A DNA stretch of 64,000 bases from Streptomyces broussonetiae (GCF_009796285.1 NZ_CP047020.1:310001-374000); one strand, 5' to 3'; shown: positions 54,896-64,000, numbered from the stretch's first letter. The notes: generated from the sequence alone by a model not told the origin. Translations and numbers: made by a program.

Positions 54896-56821
54896 CTAGT
54901 TGGTGAAGTACAGGTACTTCCAGGATCCGTACGTCGTCTTGTTCACGGTGTCGCCGGAGGTGCCGTTGATGTACGAGGACCGGATCCGTGCCTTGATGCC
55001 GGAGTGGCCGGGGGCCGGGAGGTAGACGACGGACCTGCCGTCCGTGCCCAGGCTGAAGTACTTGGAACCGTCCGCCTCCCACTTGCCGTTGACGTAGACC
55101 TGTAGTTCGAGGCGCTGCTTGCGGCCCGGGTAGTAGGTCATGGTCGTGGTGAACAGGGGTGCGACGTTCTTGTGGAACCAGTAGTAAGGGGTCGTGCCGA
55201 TCTTCGCCGTCCTGTACTGCCGGGAGACCGCGAGGGAGATGGCCACGCGCGCGTACGCCGTGGACTTCACCGTCTTGGGCGCGGTGCGGGTGTCCCCCTT
55301 GAAGACGGCGGTGACGTCCGTGTCCCGGAGCATGTTGAGGGTGACGGAGAGGTTGCCGCTGGAGTCGACGGTGCCGCTCTTCAACAGCTTGTTGGGCTTG
55401 TCGGCGCCGTAGGGGTTGGCCCAGATCTCGACCGTGCGGTTCTTGTAGGTCGGGCCGAGGTGCGCGGTGAAGGTGACGGCTTTGTTGTAGTCGTACACGT
55501 TGCCGTCGTTGTTCAGGGTCAGGCTCGGCGTCGCGAAGGAGACCTTGACCTGGGCGGTGGCGGTGGCCGCCGCGTGGGTGCCGTCGCCCCCGTAGGAGAC
55601 CTTGTAGGTGGCGGTGCCGCCGGCCTGCGGGGTGTCGGTGAAGGAGTACGAGCCGTCGGCGTGCACGGTGGCGTCGGGCAGCACCTTGCCGTTCGGGTTC
55701 TCCACGTCGGTGCGGAGGACCTTCAGCCTGGTGCCGGCGGGCAGCTGCGTCGACGTCGACAGGGTGCCGGAGACGGTGAGCTGCCTGCCGCCGGTCGCGG
55801 TGGACGGGGCGTGCACCGACAGCGTGGGCTGCTCCAGCGTCGGATTGCCGAGCGGAGTGACGACCCAGCCGCTGTTGGTGCCGACGAGGGCGAACAGCTC
55901 GGTGGAGTCCGGGGACCAGGCCAGCGGGGTCTTCGCCCCGTTGGAGCCGGTGTTGTAGGTACGGATCGGCACGGCGCCGTCCGGCCGGTAGACCGACACG
56001 GCGCCGCCGTTCGCCTGCGCGACCAGCCCGTTCGGGGCGATGTCGGCGTCGGTCCCGTTCGGGTAGGCGCCGTCGGCGGCGAACGCGCCGTTCGTGTACG
56101 CCTGCCGCTCGGTGCCGTTGACCAGCACGTGAGTGCCGCCGGGCACCAGGTCGATGTCGTGGATGCCGCTGTTGAGCGAGTAGTCGCCGTGGTAGTACGC
56201 GACCTGCTGCGGCGTGCCCGAGGAGACGTCGAGGACGGCCATCGAGTCGGTGGACAGACCGGTCTCACCGACGGCGAGGATGCCGGGCTGGCCGGGGTCG
56301 GTGTCGAGCAGCGCCTGGCCCCAGAGCTTGTTGGTGTACTGGCCCGTCGTCACCGTGCCGGCGCCGGCCGGGTCGACCGAACCGAGGTTGCCGTCCCACT
56401 GGTCGCCGTACGTGAACCACACCTTGCTGCCGGCCACGGCCACATGGGTCGGGCCGGTGGTGGTGGGCACGGTGTAGCGGGACTTGACGGTCAGGGTGGC
56501 CGCGTCCAGCGCCACGATCTGGTGGCTGCCCGAGGCGGCCGCGTACAGCGTGCTGCCGTCGTCGGACAGCGCGAGGTCGGTGACGTCGGTGATGCCGTCC
56601 GCCTCGCCGACCTGGTTGCCGTCGTAGTCGGCGGCGAAGACCTTGCCGGTCTCCGCGTCGCCGACGAAGACCCGGCCGGTCGCGCCGTCGACGACGAACC
56701 CGCCGACCGCGTACACGGAGGCGGGAGCCGCCGAGGCCGTACCGGCCGACATCACGCTCAGCGCCGCCGAGCTGAAGACGACCGCGAGCGCCGTCGCGGT
56801 CGAGATGCTGCGCCTTCGCAC
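54896..56821 (-). CDS. Secreted beta-propeller protein with Ig-like repeats
   Basis: A 641-residue protein from a GTG start (MRRRSISTATALAVVFSSAA), with a signal peptide ending near TASAA. Residues ~35-340 are propeller-like YncE/WD-type repeats (GATGRVFVGDAETGKVFAAD, VTDLALSDDGSTLYAAASGS, HVAVAGSKVWFTYGDQWDGN). Residues ~345-540 hold Ig-like repeats (LSVHAPSTATGGRQLTVSGT, then KVSYGGDGTHAAATATAQVK). The end is an SH3-like/beta domain (WFHKNVAPLFTTTMTYYPGR). Probably a wall-associated or secreted protein; no catalytic motif seen. Confidence 0.75.
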   Translation of the reverse strand: MRRRSISTATALAVVFSSAALSVMSAGTASAAPASVYAVGGFVVDGATGRVFVGDAETGKVFAADYDGNQVGEADGITDVTDLALSDDGSTLYAAASGSHQIVALDAATLTVKSRYTVPTTTGPTHVAVAGSKVWFTYGDQWDGNLGSVDPAGAGTVTTGQYTNKLWGQALLDTDPGQPGILAVGETGLSTDSMAVLDVSSGTPQQVAYYHGDYSLNSGIHDIDLVPGGTHVLVNGTERQAYTNGAFAADGAYPNGTDADIAPNGLVAQANGGAVSVYRPDGAVPIRTYNTGSNGAKTPLAWSPDSTELFALVGTNSGWVVTPLGNPTLEQPTLSVHAPSTATGGRQLTVSGTLSTSTQLPAGTRLKVLRTDVENPNGKVLPDATVHADGSYSFTDTPQAGGTATYKVSYGGDGTHAAATATAQVKVSFATPSLTLNNDGNVYDYNKAVTFTAHLGPTYKNRTVEIWANPYGADKPNKLLKSGTVDSSGNLSVTLNMLRDTDVTAVFKGDTRTAPKTVKSTAYARVAISLAVSRQYRTAKIGTTPYYWFHKNVAPLFTTTMTYYPGRKQRLELQVYVNGKWEADGSKYFSLGTDGRSVVYLPAPGHSGIKARIRSSYINGTSGDTVNKTTYGSWKYLYFTN

Positions 56822-57252
56822 AGTTGTGTAACCCCCACGAGGAGTCCCGGCCTGAGGCCGGGAGCCGATGGCGCCGCGCATCGCCCGGCCGTGACCGAAA
56901 AGGTGCGGTGACGACCGGGGCGCGACTGCCAGCGGCAGCGTATGACACGAGTGTGACAGTCGACGAGCGGGAATGGTTGTGCGCCAGGAGGGACAGCCTG
57001 GATCGGGGTGGCTCAACCCAGGGGTGTCATCGCGTAGTCCGGGTCTGAGAACGCCGCGTCGTCAGGCATCGCTTCCGGCTGCGAGGCCGTACTGCGCCAG
57101 AGCCGCCGACAGGCCGAGACCGACGCCACCTGCAGCAGCCCGTCGCGGATCAGCAGTACGATGATGCCCGGCAGATCGCTGCGCACGACCTGGCCTTGGC
57201 CAGGGTCGCACCATGGCCAAGGACTCTGTCGGGTGGTGGCGAAACGGCCGCC
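56822..57252. other. Upstream region of the propeller gene
   Basis: About 430 bp; contains the propeller gene promoter and sequence following the lipoprotein gene. No coding pattern. Confidence 0.4.
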
Positions 57253-57936
57253 TCATCCGACCGCCTGCTCACCCTTGACGACGGTGAAGGCGATACCGCC
57301 CAGCTGCGAGGTGAGGTAGTCGCGCAAGGCTGCTGAGGCGCGGCCTGCCTGGCTGGTCCGCAGTTCGATGCCGGAATGGTCCGTGGCCGGGCCGATCTGG
57401 TAGACGGGGAACCCTGCAATCGTCGGGCGGTTGTGTGCCATGAGCCCGCGGACGGCCGTCTGCAGTGTCCCCTCGGAGTAGCGGCAAGGAAAGATGTCGA
57501 GCCGGTTGAGGTCGACGGCCGGGTGGGCGTGCTTGGCCGCCTGGGCGAGCAGCCTCCCGCGCGTCACGTCCGTGACGCACAGCGCCACCCGCCCCGGGGT
57601 GTAGCCGTCGATCACCGTGCCGAAAATTTCCGAGTACGCGGCGTTGAACTCCTCATCGCCGACGGCCTGCGTAAGCGCCTGGGCCTGCGCGGTGCCGTCG
57701 GAATTGCCACTGCCCGCAGCGGGGGAGGCCGCACCCTGACTCTGCACGCCATCCGGGCAGGAGGCGGTAGCCCCGCCGCTGCTCGGGATCCTGCTGCTGC
57801 CGGCCCAGGACACGGACGGGGCGCTGGCAGACGGCGTCCGTGACGCCGCCGATGTCCCCAGCGAGGACCCGGCGCACGCCGCAGTGGCAGCCAACATCCC
57901 CGAACAGAGCGTCACAGCAACAGCGCGCCGCATCAT
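57253..57936 (-). CDS. Putative lipoprotein
   Basis: A 227-residue protein starting MMRRAVAVTLCSGMLAATAA followed by CAGSS, so a lipid-anchored Cys is plausible. ATG 57981, with AGGGGA upstream, is an alternative start giving 15 more residues. After a Ser/Ala/Gly-rich linker the folded part has IFGTVIDGYTPGRVALCVTD, LDIFPCRYSEGTLQTAVRGL and SGIELRTSQAGRASAALRDY. No family recognised. Confidence 0.65.
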   Translation of the reverse strand: MMRRAVAVTLCSGMLAATAACAGSSLGTSAASRTPSASAPSVSWAGSSRIPSSGGATASCPDGVQSQGAASPAAGSGNSDGTAQAQALTQAVGDEEFNAAYSEIFGTVIDGYTPGRVALCVTDVTRGRLLAQAAKHAHPAVDLNRLDIFPCRYSEGTLQTAVRGLMAHNRPTIAGFPVYQIGPATDHSGIELRTSQAGRASAALRDYLTSQLGGIAFTVVKGEQAVG

Positions 57937-58176
57937 GTTCCTTCTTCCCCGGAGTTCAGTTCGCGGGCTGTTGTCGCTCATGGCTTCCCCTGCCTGCCGC
58001 CCCATCCGGGTGCATCCGGTTCTATCCAGGCCATGCGTGAAGGATAGGCACCCCATCGGGGCCGGATCAGCCGCCAGCGGGAACGTCCGAGAAGATCGCC
58101 GGAGGCGACTGCGGCATGGGGCCATAGGGAGCAGGCACCGGGAAGGCCCGGGCCATGCTCCTCACTTGGGATCACC

Positions 58177-58368
58177 ATGTTTGCCTTTCTCCACGCCGGG
58201 CTCTCGCCCCCCTACGGCGGCACCATCTTCGCCAGCATGCTCGCGGTCCTCGCCCTCGCCGCAGTCTTCGCCCGCACACCCACCCGCCGGGCCGACGCCC
58301 GCAAGGTCCTCGACCTCCTCCTTCTACGAGGTGCGCGGTCGACACACACCAACAGGCCGCAGCAGTGA
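58177..58368 (+). CDS. Small hypothetical membrane protein
   Basis: Sixty-three residues, MFAFLHAGLSPPYGGTIFAS then MLAVLALAAVFA, one hydrophobic span and a basic C-terminus (PTRRADARKVLDLLLLRGAR). GGATC precedes the ATG. Uncertain as a gene. Confidence 0.4.
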   Translation: MFAFLHAGLSPPYGGTIFASMLAVLALAAVFARTPTRRADARKVLDLLLLRGARSTHTNRPQQ

Positions 58369-58699
58369 TCCGCAGCCGGCCCACTCGGCAGTCGGGTCCT
58401 CACAGGTCGAGACGTACGAGGCCGCCAGGAACGGCAGGCCTCCACAACGTCGGGTTGCCCGTCGCGAACATCCGCCGGCGGCCGAATCTCCGCCGACGAC
58501 ACGGCAGGCCCCATCCATGTCGAGGTCGTTGGGGAGCTGTTTGGGCAGCTGGCCGGAGAGCAACAGGCGCCGTCTGCCTCAGCCCTGCGGCTGCCGATCA
58601 GGAACCTTCTCTCGCCTACCTGATCACAATTTTGTCTGACGAGCCTGCCGTAGGAGCATGTCCGCGTCACAATGGCTCCAGCAGAAAGACAGCGGCCAT
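58369..58699. other. Intergenic stretch
   Basis: About 330 bp before the protease gene; only antisense or composition-driven frames. Confidence 0.4.
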
Positions 58700-60058
58700 A
58701 TGAAACACGCTGCACGTCACAGATGGGTGGCATTCGCGCTGCCGGCCGCGGCCCTGGCGGCCGCAGTCCCGTTTGTCATCCCCTCACTCGCGGGCGCCTC
58801 TCCTACGCCGGCCACACAGGCAGCCGCGCGGATCGACGAACGCCAGCAGGTCCTCGACGCCATTGCCGACCGGATCACCGAAGGGCTCTCCGAGTCCGGC
58901 AGGGCGCACATACCCGGCTTCGCCGAGGTGGAGGTCGACCCCGACCACAACCACCTGCGCCTGTACTGGAAAGGCGCCCCGTCCCAGCGGGTCAAGAGTA
59001 TCCTCGCCCACCTCCCCCACGGAGTGACCGCCGAGGTCGACCCTGCCCGCTATTCCAGGGCCGAACTCCACGCGGCCCGCGTGAAGTTGCTGAACAGCCT
59101 GGCCTCCATGAAGCTGCGAGTCGAGGGGACGGCGGACCCTGTCCGCGTCACCAGCATCGCACCGGCGGTGGACGGCAGCGGCCTGGAGGTCGGCTACGAC
59201 AACGCCGCCCGCACGGCGAGCAGTCTCCTGACGAGCGGACACGGCAAGACGTTGCAGCAGGTCGCCACGGCAGTCGGCCGCCTGTCGGGAGTACACGTCG
59301 CCGCGATCCACCGGCTGCAGAGCGTGGATCTGTCCTCCCGGCAGCATGACAGCTCCCCCTGGACCGGAGCCTCGGCGCTGAAAAACCCACTCGGCGGCAT
59401 CTGCTCCGGCTCTTACGGCGTGAAGAACGCCCGGGGCCAGTACATGCTGACGTCGGCCTACCACTGCGGCCCCGGCCCTGAAGGCCAGTGGACCACCTGG
59501 TGGGGTGGCGACCTCATCGGCACCACCGACGCCACCCAACGCTCCCCCCAAGACGACGTGGTCGGCATCAAGCTGCCCTCACAGCACGTGAGCGGCCGGC
59601 TCTACGACGGCCCCGCAAGCCGCACCGACGGCTACGCCAAGCCCGTCATAGGCTGGGGGCACAACAACGTCGGCGACTACGTGTGCACCGACGGCGCCAA
59701 CGGCGGCGTGCACTGCGGTGTGCGCATTGCCCAGACCGACATCGGCGTCACCGGGCCCAACGGCATCTACCGCCCCGACGTCGACCTCGCCTACGCCACC
59801 GCCGCCACTCCTGGCGGCGTCGCAGCCGTCAACGGCGACAGCGGCGGCCCGGTCTTCGCCAGCGTCCGCAACCACACAGCCGATGAGGCACGCGGAATCA
59901 TCACCGCCCTCGACCGGACCATCACCTGCCCGCCTGCGTACAACCCCGGCACCGTCCTCGACGGTCATCGCAGGACACCCTGGTGCCTGGCCGGCGTCTA
60001 CTACGTACCCATCGGAAAAACCCTCCACGACATGCACTGGACCCTGGTCACCGGGTGA
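58700..60058 (+). CDS. Secreted trypsin-like serine protease
   Basis: A 452-residue S1-family protein: signal peptide MKHAARHRWVAFALPAAALA to SLAGAS, a ~180-residue propeptide-like helical region (IDERQQVLDAIADRITEGLS), then the protease domain. Triad: TSAYHC (His255), DDVVGIKL (Asp285 or Asp286) and NGDSGGPVF (Ser381). Cys pairs (GICSGSYG/YHCG, YVCTDG/HCGV, TCPPAYN/PWCLAG) look extracellular. The long N-terminal part may act as an inhibitor released on secretion. Start ATG 58700 has only a weak site. Confidence 0.85.
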   Translation: MKHAARHRWVAFALPAAALAAAVPFVIPSLAGASPTPATQAAARIDERQQVLDAIADRITEGLSESGRAHIPGFAEVEVDPDHNHLRLYWKGAPSQRVKSILAHLPHGVTAEVDPARYSRAELHAARVKLLNSLASMKLRVEGTADPVRVTSIAPAVDGSGLEVGYDNAARTASSLLTSGHGKTLQQVATAVGRLSGVHVAAIHRLQSVDLSSRQHDSSPWTGASALKNPLGGICSGSYGVKNARGQYMLTSAYHCGPGPEGQWTTWWGGDLIGTTDATQRSPQDDVVGIKLPSQHVSGRLYDGPASRTDGYAKPVIGWGHNNVGDYVCTDGANGGVHCGVRIAQTDIGVTGPNGIYRPDVDLAYATAATPGGVAAVNGDSGGPVFASVRNHTADEARGIITALDRTITCPPAYNPGTVLDGHRRTPWCLAGVYYVPIGKTLHDMHWTLVTG

Positions 60059-60136
60059 CCCTTCACAGGCCCAGGGCCGCAGCGGGGCCGAGAATGAGAC
60101 AGCCGACACCGACCGCAGCGACCGGCTGTCCGTGCC

Positions 60137-60262
60137 GGCCCGAGCACCGCTGAAGTCCAGCACCCCACGCGACCCGGCCGCCTCGGCCGCGTTCATCAAC
60201 GCGGCCTCCACCCCGAGCCGAACACCGGTGGCCCGGTGTGGAGACCGCCCTCATCGAGGCGG
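60137..60262 (+). pseudogene. Second remnant of helicase-associated gene
   Basis: The DNA aligns with 28884-29005 of the helicase-associated pseudogene: VPARAPLKSSTPRDPAASAA then FINAA corresponds to APARKLLKFSTPRDPSQLAA and FINLR. It is highly degraded and has no start or downstream domain. Confidence 0.5.
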
Positions 60263-60335
60263 GAAGCCGAGGGATGGCGGGACAGGCGAGTTCGCAGTCC
60301 GTCAAGCGAAGAGGTCGGCGCGGCCATCCGTCTGG

Positions 60336-61060
60336 TCAGGTCCGGTGCGGCGGCACCCACACGGTGACGTCGAACAAGATCTCGCATGGCGCGCCGGACA
60401 CCGTACGCAGCACGGCTTTCACCCGGAGCTCGGCCACGCGACGGGCGGCTGTGAGAGCGCACACGACCTGTCCGGGACGGATGCCTTTACCGGCGAGCGT
60501 CACTCCGTAGTCCTGCTCGCGTGCGCACGGCCAGAAGCCGTCGGAACGACTCGGCGGGAGCACGGCGATGTCGTTGTCCGCCACGCCGTGCAGGGCGTGG
60601 TCCTGGGCGCCGAATCAGATGTCCGCCGTGGCGGGTCCCGGCTCGGGCCGTACATCCCAGTCCGCAGCCATCGAGTCCAGGTCGGCCACCTGCCCGGGCC
60701 TCAGGGTCAGCGTGTCGCGCCGGCGCACGGGGGCAGGCGCACCCTCTGGCAGGGCGGCGGCCGCGTGCGGCGACGCCGATCCGGCGGACACCGTTGGCCG
60801 AGCGCCGGACGCCCCGCTCAGCCCCGCCAGCAGCGCGGCGAGCAGCACTGCGGCAGCTACCGCCCAGGCCAGTCGGCCGGCTCGCGCCACCCGTCGCCGA
60901 AGCGCCGTCAGCGGACGGCGGCCAACTGCGGACCGATCGGAGACACCGGTTACGGGGACGGGTTTCGGCTCCCGGGCGGCCTCCGACGGCGAGGTCGGCG
61001 GTACAGCCGGAGGCAGTATGGCGGGTGGTTCCCCGTCGGTTGCGGGCCGGAGCTGCTCCC
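60336..61060 (-). pseudogene. Membrane-anchored protein, frameshifted
   Basis: One frame reads ELWRRRWEQLRPATDGEPPA, ALRRRVARAGRLAWAVAAAV with a membrane span, and LTLRPGQVADLDSMAADWDV to a stop at 60615; the continuation GVADNDIAVLPPSRSDGFWP and DYGVTLAGKGIRPGQVVCAL lies in another frame to 60336. The restored protein would be about 240 residues with one span and a C-terminal beta-rich domain. No start codon is evident. Confidence 0.5.
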
Positions 61061-61202
61061 ACCGCCGGCGCCACAGCTCATGACCTCAGCGAGGACCTCC
61101 CGGTCGATGTAGCCGTCGACGGCTTCCATCACCACACGCTTGAGCTCGGCCCGCTTCGGCCGGAAGCACGGGTATGCCTCCCGCCCGGCAGTTCCCGAGA
61201 AC
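61061..61202. other. Short stretch with C-terminal remnant
   Basis: A minus-strand frame reads RVVMEAVDGYIDREVLAEVM and may be the end of a lost gene overlapping the next one. Confidence 0.3.
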
Positions 61203-62090
61203 TCAGTCGAACGGCAGTAGTTCGGCCTTTGCCATCTGCGTCTTCTGCGGGCGCTGGAACTGCGGCCTGAGCATCAACAGGTCCATGAACCGCTTCGACG
61301 GTGGGTAGCCGCCTGACTTCGCGGTGAGGAACTCGTCGACGAGCAAGGTTCGTGCCTTCGCCGTGGTGACGCCGGTGAGGACGTTCTGCTGGGTGATCTC
61401 GTCGGCCAGGGCCTCAAGGTCCCGCTCGTAGCCGGCGTAGATACGGCGGGACGCTTCCTCGACGAGTTCGATGGCCTGGCTCGTGGCCCAGCGGACGATG
61501 CGCTGGTGTTCGTGCAGTGCCTCGTCGTCGGCCCCGTCGGGCGGTGGGCAGGCGCCGTAGGCGATGCCGTGATGATGTGATCGCTTCGTTGCGGCCCGGA
61601 ACTCCGGATTGTCGGCGAGTTCGGCCGCAATCCGCTCGGCCTCGGCGTCGGCCTGCAGGCGGGCGTCCTGGACGCGTTCGGCCGCGGAGAGGCGGTGCTA
61701 CTGGGTGAACTCTGCCCAGTCGTTCTGGAGATCGGTGTGCCAGTCGGCCTCCTCGCCCCAGTAGTGGGGCAGTCCGTCGGCCATGAAGCACATCACCACC
61801 GAGGTGATCTTCCCTTCGTGGGAACGCGCGGTTCGGCGCAGCCGCTTCAGGTCGTTTTGAGCCTCTGCGCTCAGCTGGCCCTCGACACTGGCTCCGACCT
61901 TGGCGGACCCGTCGTCGTCCATGACGGCGAACGCCTTCGCGACGAACACGTCGCTGTCGAAGTACAGCACCCGCGTGCCGCACGTGTGGGCGACGTCGAT
62001 GAACTCTTCGGCGTCGAACTCATCCCCCGGCAGCAGTACCCGGCAGCCCTCTCCCTCCGGGATGGCAGCCAGGGGTTTCAGCCCCTTCGA
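61203..62090 (-). pseudogene. Hypothetical protein with in-frame TAG, N-terminus lost
   Basis: The frame reads GLKPLAAIPEGEGCRVLLPG, EEFIDVAHTCGTRVLYFDSD and LPHYWGEEADWHTDLQNDWA-EFTQ, meets TAG at 61698-61700, then continues as HRLSAAERVQDARLQADAEA and IELVEEASRRIYAGYERDLE to KTQMAKAELLPFD and TGA at 61203. A single C-to-T change of a CAG codon would explain the stop. The start is replaced by IS5 DNA near 62090. The last 60 residues are homologous to the fragment at 30742. Family unknown; probably an accessory-element protein. Confidence 0.65.
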
Positions 62091-62163
62091 GCTCGTAACA
62101 CGATCTTGTTGAAGTGGCCCGGTTGGGCGTGACCGATGTGACGATTCGGCCGTTCGGGAGGGT

Positions 62164-62960
62164 GTGAGTACCCGGCCGTGGATCGTGGACGACGACTTGT
62201 GGGCGCTGATCGAGCCGCTGCTGCCGCCCTGGCCCGAGAAGTCGCCGGGCCCGCGCGGTGGCAGACCGGCGGTGTCTGCAGGGCATTCTGTACGTGCTCT
62301 ACAACGACATAGCCTGACAACTCCTGCCCCGGAGCTGGGGTTCGGCTCCGGACAGACCTGCTGGCGGCGCCTGGACCGCTGGCGGCAGGCCGGGGTCTTC
62401 GACCAGCTGCACCGCATCCTGCTCGCCGAACTCAACGCGGCCGGCGAACTCGACTGGCCCCGCGCCTGCGTGGACGGCTCCCACATCCGAGCGAAAAAGG
62501 GGGAGCCAACCCCGGTCCGTCGCCGGTCGACCGGCGGAAAACGGGCAGCAAACACCATCTGATCTGCGACGGACGCGGCACCCCGCTCAAAGTCATCACC
62601 ACTGCGGCCAACGTCAATGACGTCACCCAGACCCTCACTCTCGTCGATGGCATCCCGCCCGTGGCCGGACGGCCCGGCCGCCCGCGCCGCCGCCCCGACT
62701 CACTTCTCGGCGACAAGGGCTACGACTCCACCGGCGCGAGCTGCGCAAGCGCCGGATTCTGCCGGTCATCTCCCGCAAGGGCGCCCCGAACATCAAGGGC
62801 CTCGGCAAACTCCGCTACGTCGTCGAGCAGACCTTCGCCCTGCTCCACCAGTTCAAGCGCCTCGCCGTCCGCTGGGAACGCCGAACCGAACTCCACGATG
62901 CCTTCGTCTCGTTGGCCTGTAGCCTCATCTGCTGGAGACGCCTCAAGGAGGTCCGCAGCA
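62164..62960 (+). pseudogene. IS5-family transposase with several frameshifts
   Basis: MSTRPWIVDDDLWALIEPLL and LGFGSGQTCWRRLDRWRQAG, then RACVDGSHIRAKKGEP (first Asp) in one frame; HHLICDGRGTPLKVITTAAN and GDKGYDST (second Asp) in another; GLGKLRYVVEQTFALLHQFK with Glu and the C-terminal CWRRLKEVRS in a third. At least two frameshifts plus a shortened segment near 62290 make it inactive. Confidence 0.85.
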
Positions 62961-62962
62961 GA

Positions 62963-63724
62963 TCAGAAGGGCAGCGGCTCGGAGCTGAGTGACTCGGTGT
63001 ACCCCAGGGACCACCGCTCAGGAACGGCGGCGCAGATCGCATCCAGATCGGCGCGGGTCCGGCCCCGGACGTGAAGCCAGCTGTGGACGCCCAGGCCATC
63101 TTGGCGCAGCAGCTTGCCCGGGGCAGAGAACCAACGCACGGGGAATTCCTCCCGCCCCGTCCACATTGGACGGTCCGGCAGTTGGACCCGCTGGAAGTGT
63201 TCGGGCACCGCACCAAGCAGGTCCGCGGGCAGCTCGCACGCGTTGTACAGCCGGCCTCCGCCGCCGAACAGCGCCTCGCTCAGGACGAGTTCGACGCAGG
63301 ACAAGGACACCCGGTCCAAGAACGGCCCCCAGCCGTGCCGCGCCTGAACGAGCACCGGAGGATCGTCCCGGTCAAGGTCGGTAAGGCGCACCCCCCAGAA
63401 GGCACAGCCCTGGTTCTCACTGCGGAAGACGAGGACGCCGCCGCACTCGTCATGCACGAACACCTCGTGAGGCGGCAGCAGCGGCTCCTGGTTGGCGACC
63501 AGGTCGGGCCGGCTACCCACGAGCGTATAGAACTCGTGCAGCGCAGTCGGCAGGGAGCAGCCGAGCATCGCCTCCGCCTGCGCCAGCTCCGCCCTGGGCG
63601 TGCCGTCATCCTCGGCCAGCGCATCGCCCCAAGCGGCAGCAAAGCTGCGGATAAATGTCCAGGCCCGCTCCCGATCGGAAATGCCGCCATCCAGGGCGCG
63701 GGCCACGTCGAAGCTGCCACTCAT
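62963..63724 (-). CDS. SMI1/KNR4 family protein
   Basis: A 253-residue protein starting MSGSFDVARALDGGISDRER. The SMI1/KNR4-like core is visible: AEAMLGCSLPTALHEFYTLV (the conserved E-x-x-L-G-x-x-L-P-x-x-x-x-x-F/Y helix), HDECGGVLVFRSENQGCAFW, and a late GRTRADLDAICAAVPERWSL. In bacteria such proteins are often immunity proteins against polymorphic toxins, but no toxin gene is adjacent; a cell-wall or regulatory role is also possible. It is transcribed alone and converges on the degraded IS5. Confidence 0.8.
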   Translation of the reverse strand: MSGSFDVARALDGGISDRERAWTFIRSFAAAWGDALAEDDGTPRAELAQAEAMLGCSLPTALHEFYTLVGSRPDLVANQEPLLPPHEVFVHDECGGVLVFRSENQGCAFWGVRLTDLDRDDPPVLVQARHGWGPFLDRVSLSCVELVLSEALFGGGGRLYNACELPADLLGAVPEHFQRVQLPDRPMWTGREEFPVRWFSAPGKLLRQDGLGVHSWLHVRGRTRADLDAICAAVPERWSLGYTESLSSEPLPF

Positions 63725-63916
63725 GCCACGAAACGTATCGGAAGCCCGAGCCGCATCGCCAAGAGACCATCAGGCCGCCAGAGAGAGTCGCAACTGGGGC
63801 CCGGACCTGATCTCGCTGGCGCCGAACCCCGCCGTCACCGGCCTCGCCGCCCTGGTGCTGCGCGCCCGGCGCGGCACCGAGCCCGCCGTGCGGCGGCGGA
63901 AGCGGGCTGAACGGAA
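63725..63916. other. Stretch with weak coding remnant
   Basis: A plus-strand frame reads PDLISLAPNPAVTGLAALVL and RARRGTEPAVRRRKRAER, looking like a C-terminal remnant, with no start. Confidence 0.3.
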
Positions 63917-63955
63917 GCGAGGGCCGGCCAGGTGTCGCCACCGGCCGGCCCTCGC
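63917..63955 (-). terminator. Strong terminator hairpin
   Basis: GCGAGGGCCGGCC (63917-63929) pairs perfectly with GGCCGGCCCTCGC (63943-63955), and the loop can extend it (GGTG/CACC). It lies 11 bases beyond the stop of the minus-strand gene entering at the right edge. Confidence 0.85.
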
Positions 63956-63966
63956 GCCCGGCTGAC

Positions 63967-64000
63967 TCAGTGACCGGAGATCAGGTCGACGTTGCCGTCG
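63967..64000 (-). CDS. C-terminal end of a gene continuing beyond the window
   Basis: The last ten codons read DGNVDLISGH before TGA at 63967-63969, followed by the strong hairpin. The identity cannot be told from this piece. Confidence 0.5.
   Translation of the reverse strand, partial: DGNVDLISGH

Noticed and set aside
55172..56911. 579-codon open frame antisense to the propeller gene
   Set aside because: Gly/Val/Arg-rich shadow of the secreted protein gene, which has a signal peptide and recognisable repeats.
59718..61112. 464-codon plus-strand frame after the protease gene
   Set aside because: Overlaps the protease catalytic domain in another frame and is Arg/Pro/Ser-rich throughout.

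Overview
The window is high-GC actinobacterial DNA, almost certainly Streptomyces. Codon third positions are strongly G/C, ribosome binding sites are GGAGG-like, and GTG/TTG starts are common. Typical Streptomyces families are present: DUF3618/DUF4235 membrane proteins, an I36 inhibitor, STAS/HATPase switch proteins, a LanL synthetase and helicase-associated repeats. Very many broken insertion sequences, a truncated helicase-associated gene of the kind often seen near Streptomyces replicon ends, and a frameshifted replication-relaxation gene suggest a chromosome arm or a large linear plasmid rather than the conserved core. No rRNA, tRNA or CRISPR array was seen.

Layout. 1-1.4 kb: holin-like/DUF3618/DUF4235 membrane operon. 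1.5-6.6 kb: a hydrolase divergent from a TetR regulator, and a TetR regulator divergent from an enoyl-CoA hydratase, separated by broken IS256/IS110 sequence. 6.8-12.9 kb: a nested IS cluster in which a complete IS21-type element with a 5-bp target duplication sits inside the istB of a second IS21-type element, which itself lies in an IS5 transposase. 13-16.8 kb: an unknown gene, a stand-alone tuf gene bracketed by inverted repeats, and an SGNH hydrolase. 17.7-22.4 kb: small secreted and membrane proteins, a divergent STAS / anti-sigma kinase pair, an inverted duplication of the 5-kb tetR region, and a family 2 glycosyltransferase. 22.7-25.2 kb: IS256 remnant and an intact IS110 gene.

26.2-27.7 kb is the most unusual part. 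A DUF5317 membrane protein overlaps the first of six tandem, near-identical genes for 35-residue single-span peptides ending in a variable aromatic tail before Gly-Gly. 28-31 kb holds IS3 and helicase remnants and an I36-type inhibitor. 31.1-35.7 kb is a three-gene operon: a glycosyltransferase translationally coupled to a glycine-rich protein, then a protein sharing its C-terminal module. 36-41 kb: replication-relaxation pseudogene, a 211-bp MITE, and small secreted proteins.

41.5-47.5 kb: a delimited IS701 element (CTAG duplication), a fused nickel-transporter/Fur remnant, a polysaccharide deacetylase lipoprotein, and a metallo-beta-lactamase-fold gene whose leader is interrupted by a delimited IS630 element. 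49-54 kb: a compact class IV lanthipeptide locus (IclR regulator, radical SAM protein without C-terminal cysteines, LanL, 37-residue precursor). 54-64 kb: secreted beta-propeller protein, lipoprotein, trypsin-like protease, several pseudogenes, a degraded IS5 and an SMI1/KNR4 protein.

The gene content is accessory: signalling, envelope and secretion functions embedded in heavily rearranged mobile DNA. Function calls rest on motifs read by eye; no database search was run.
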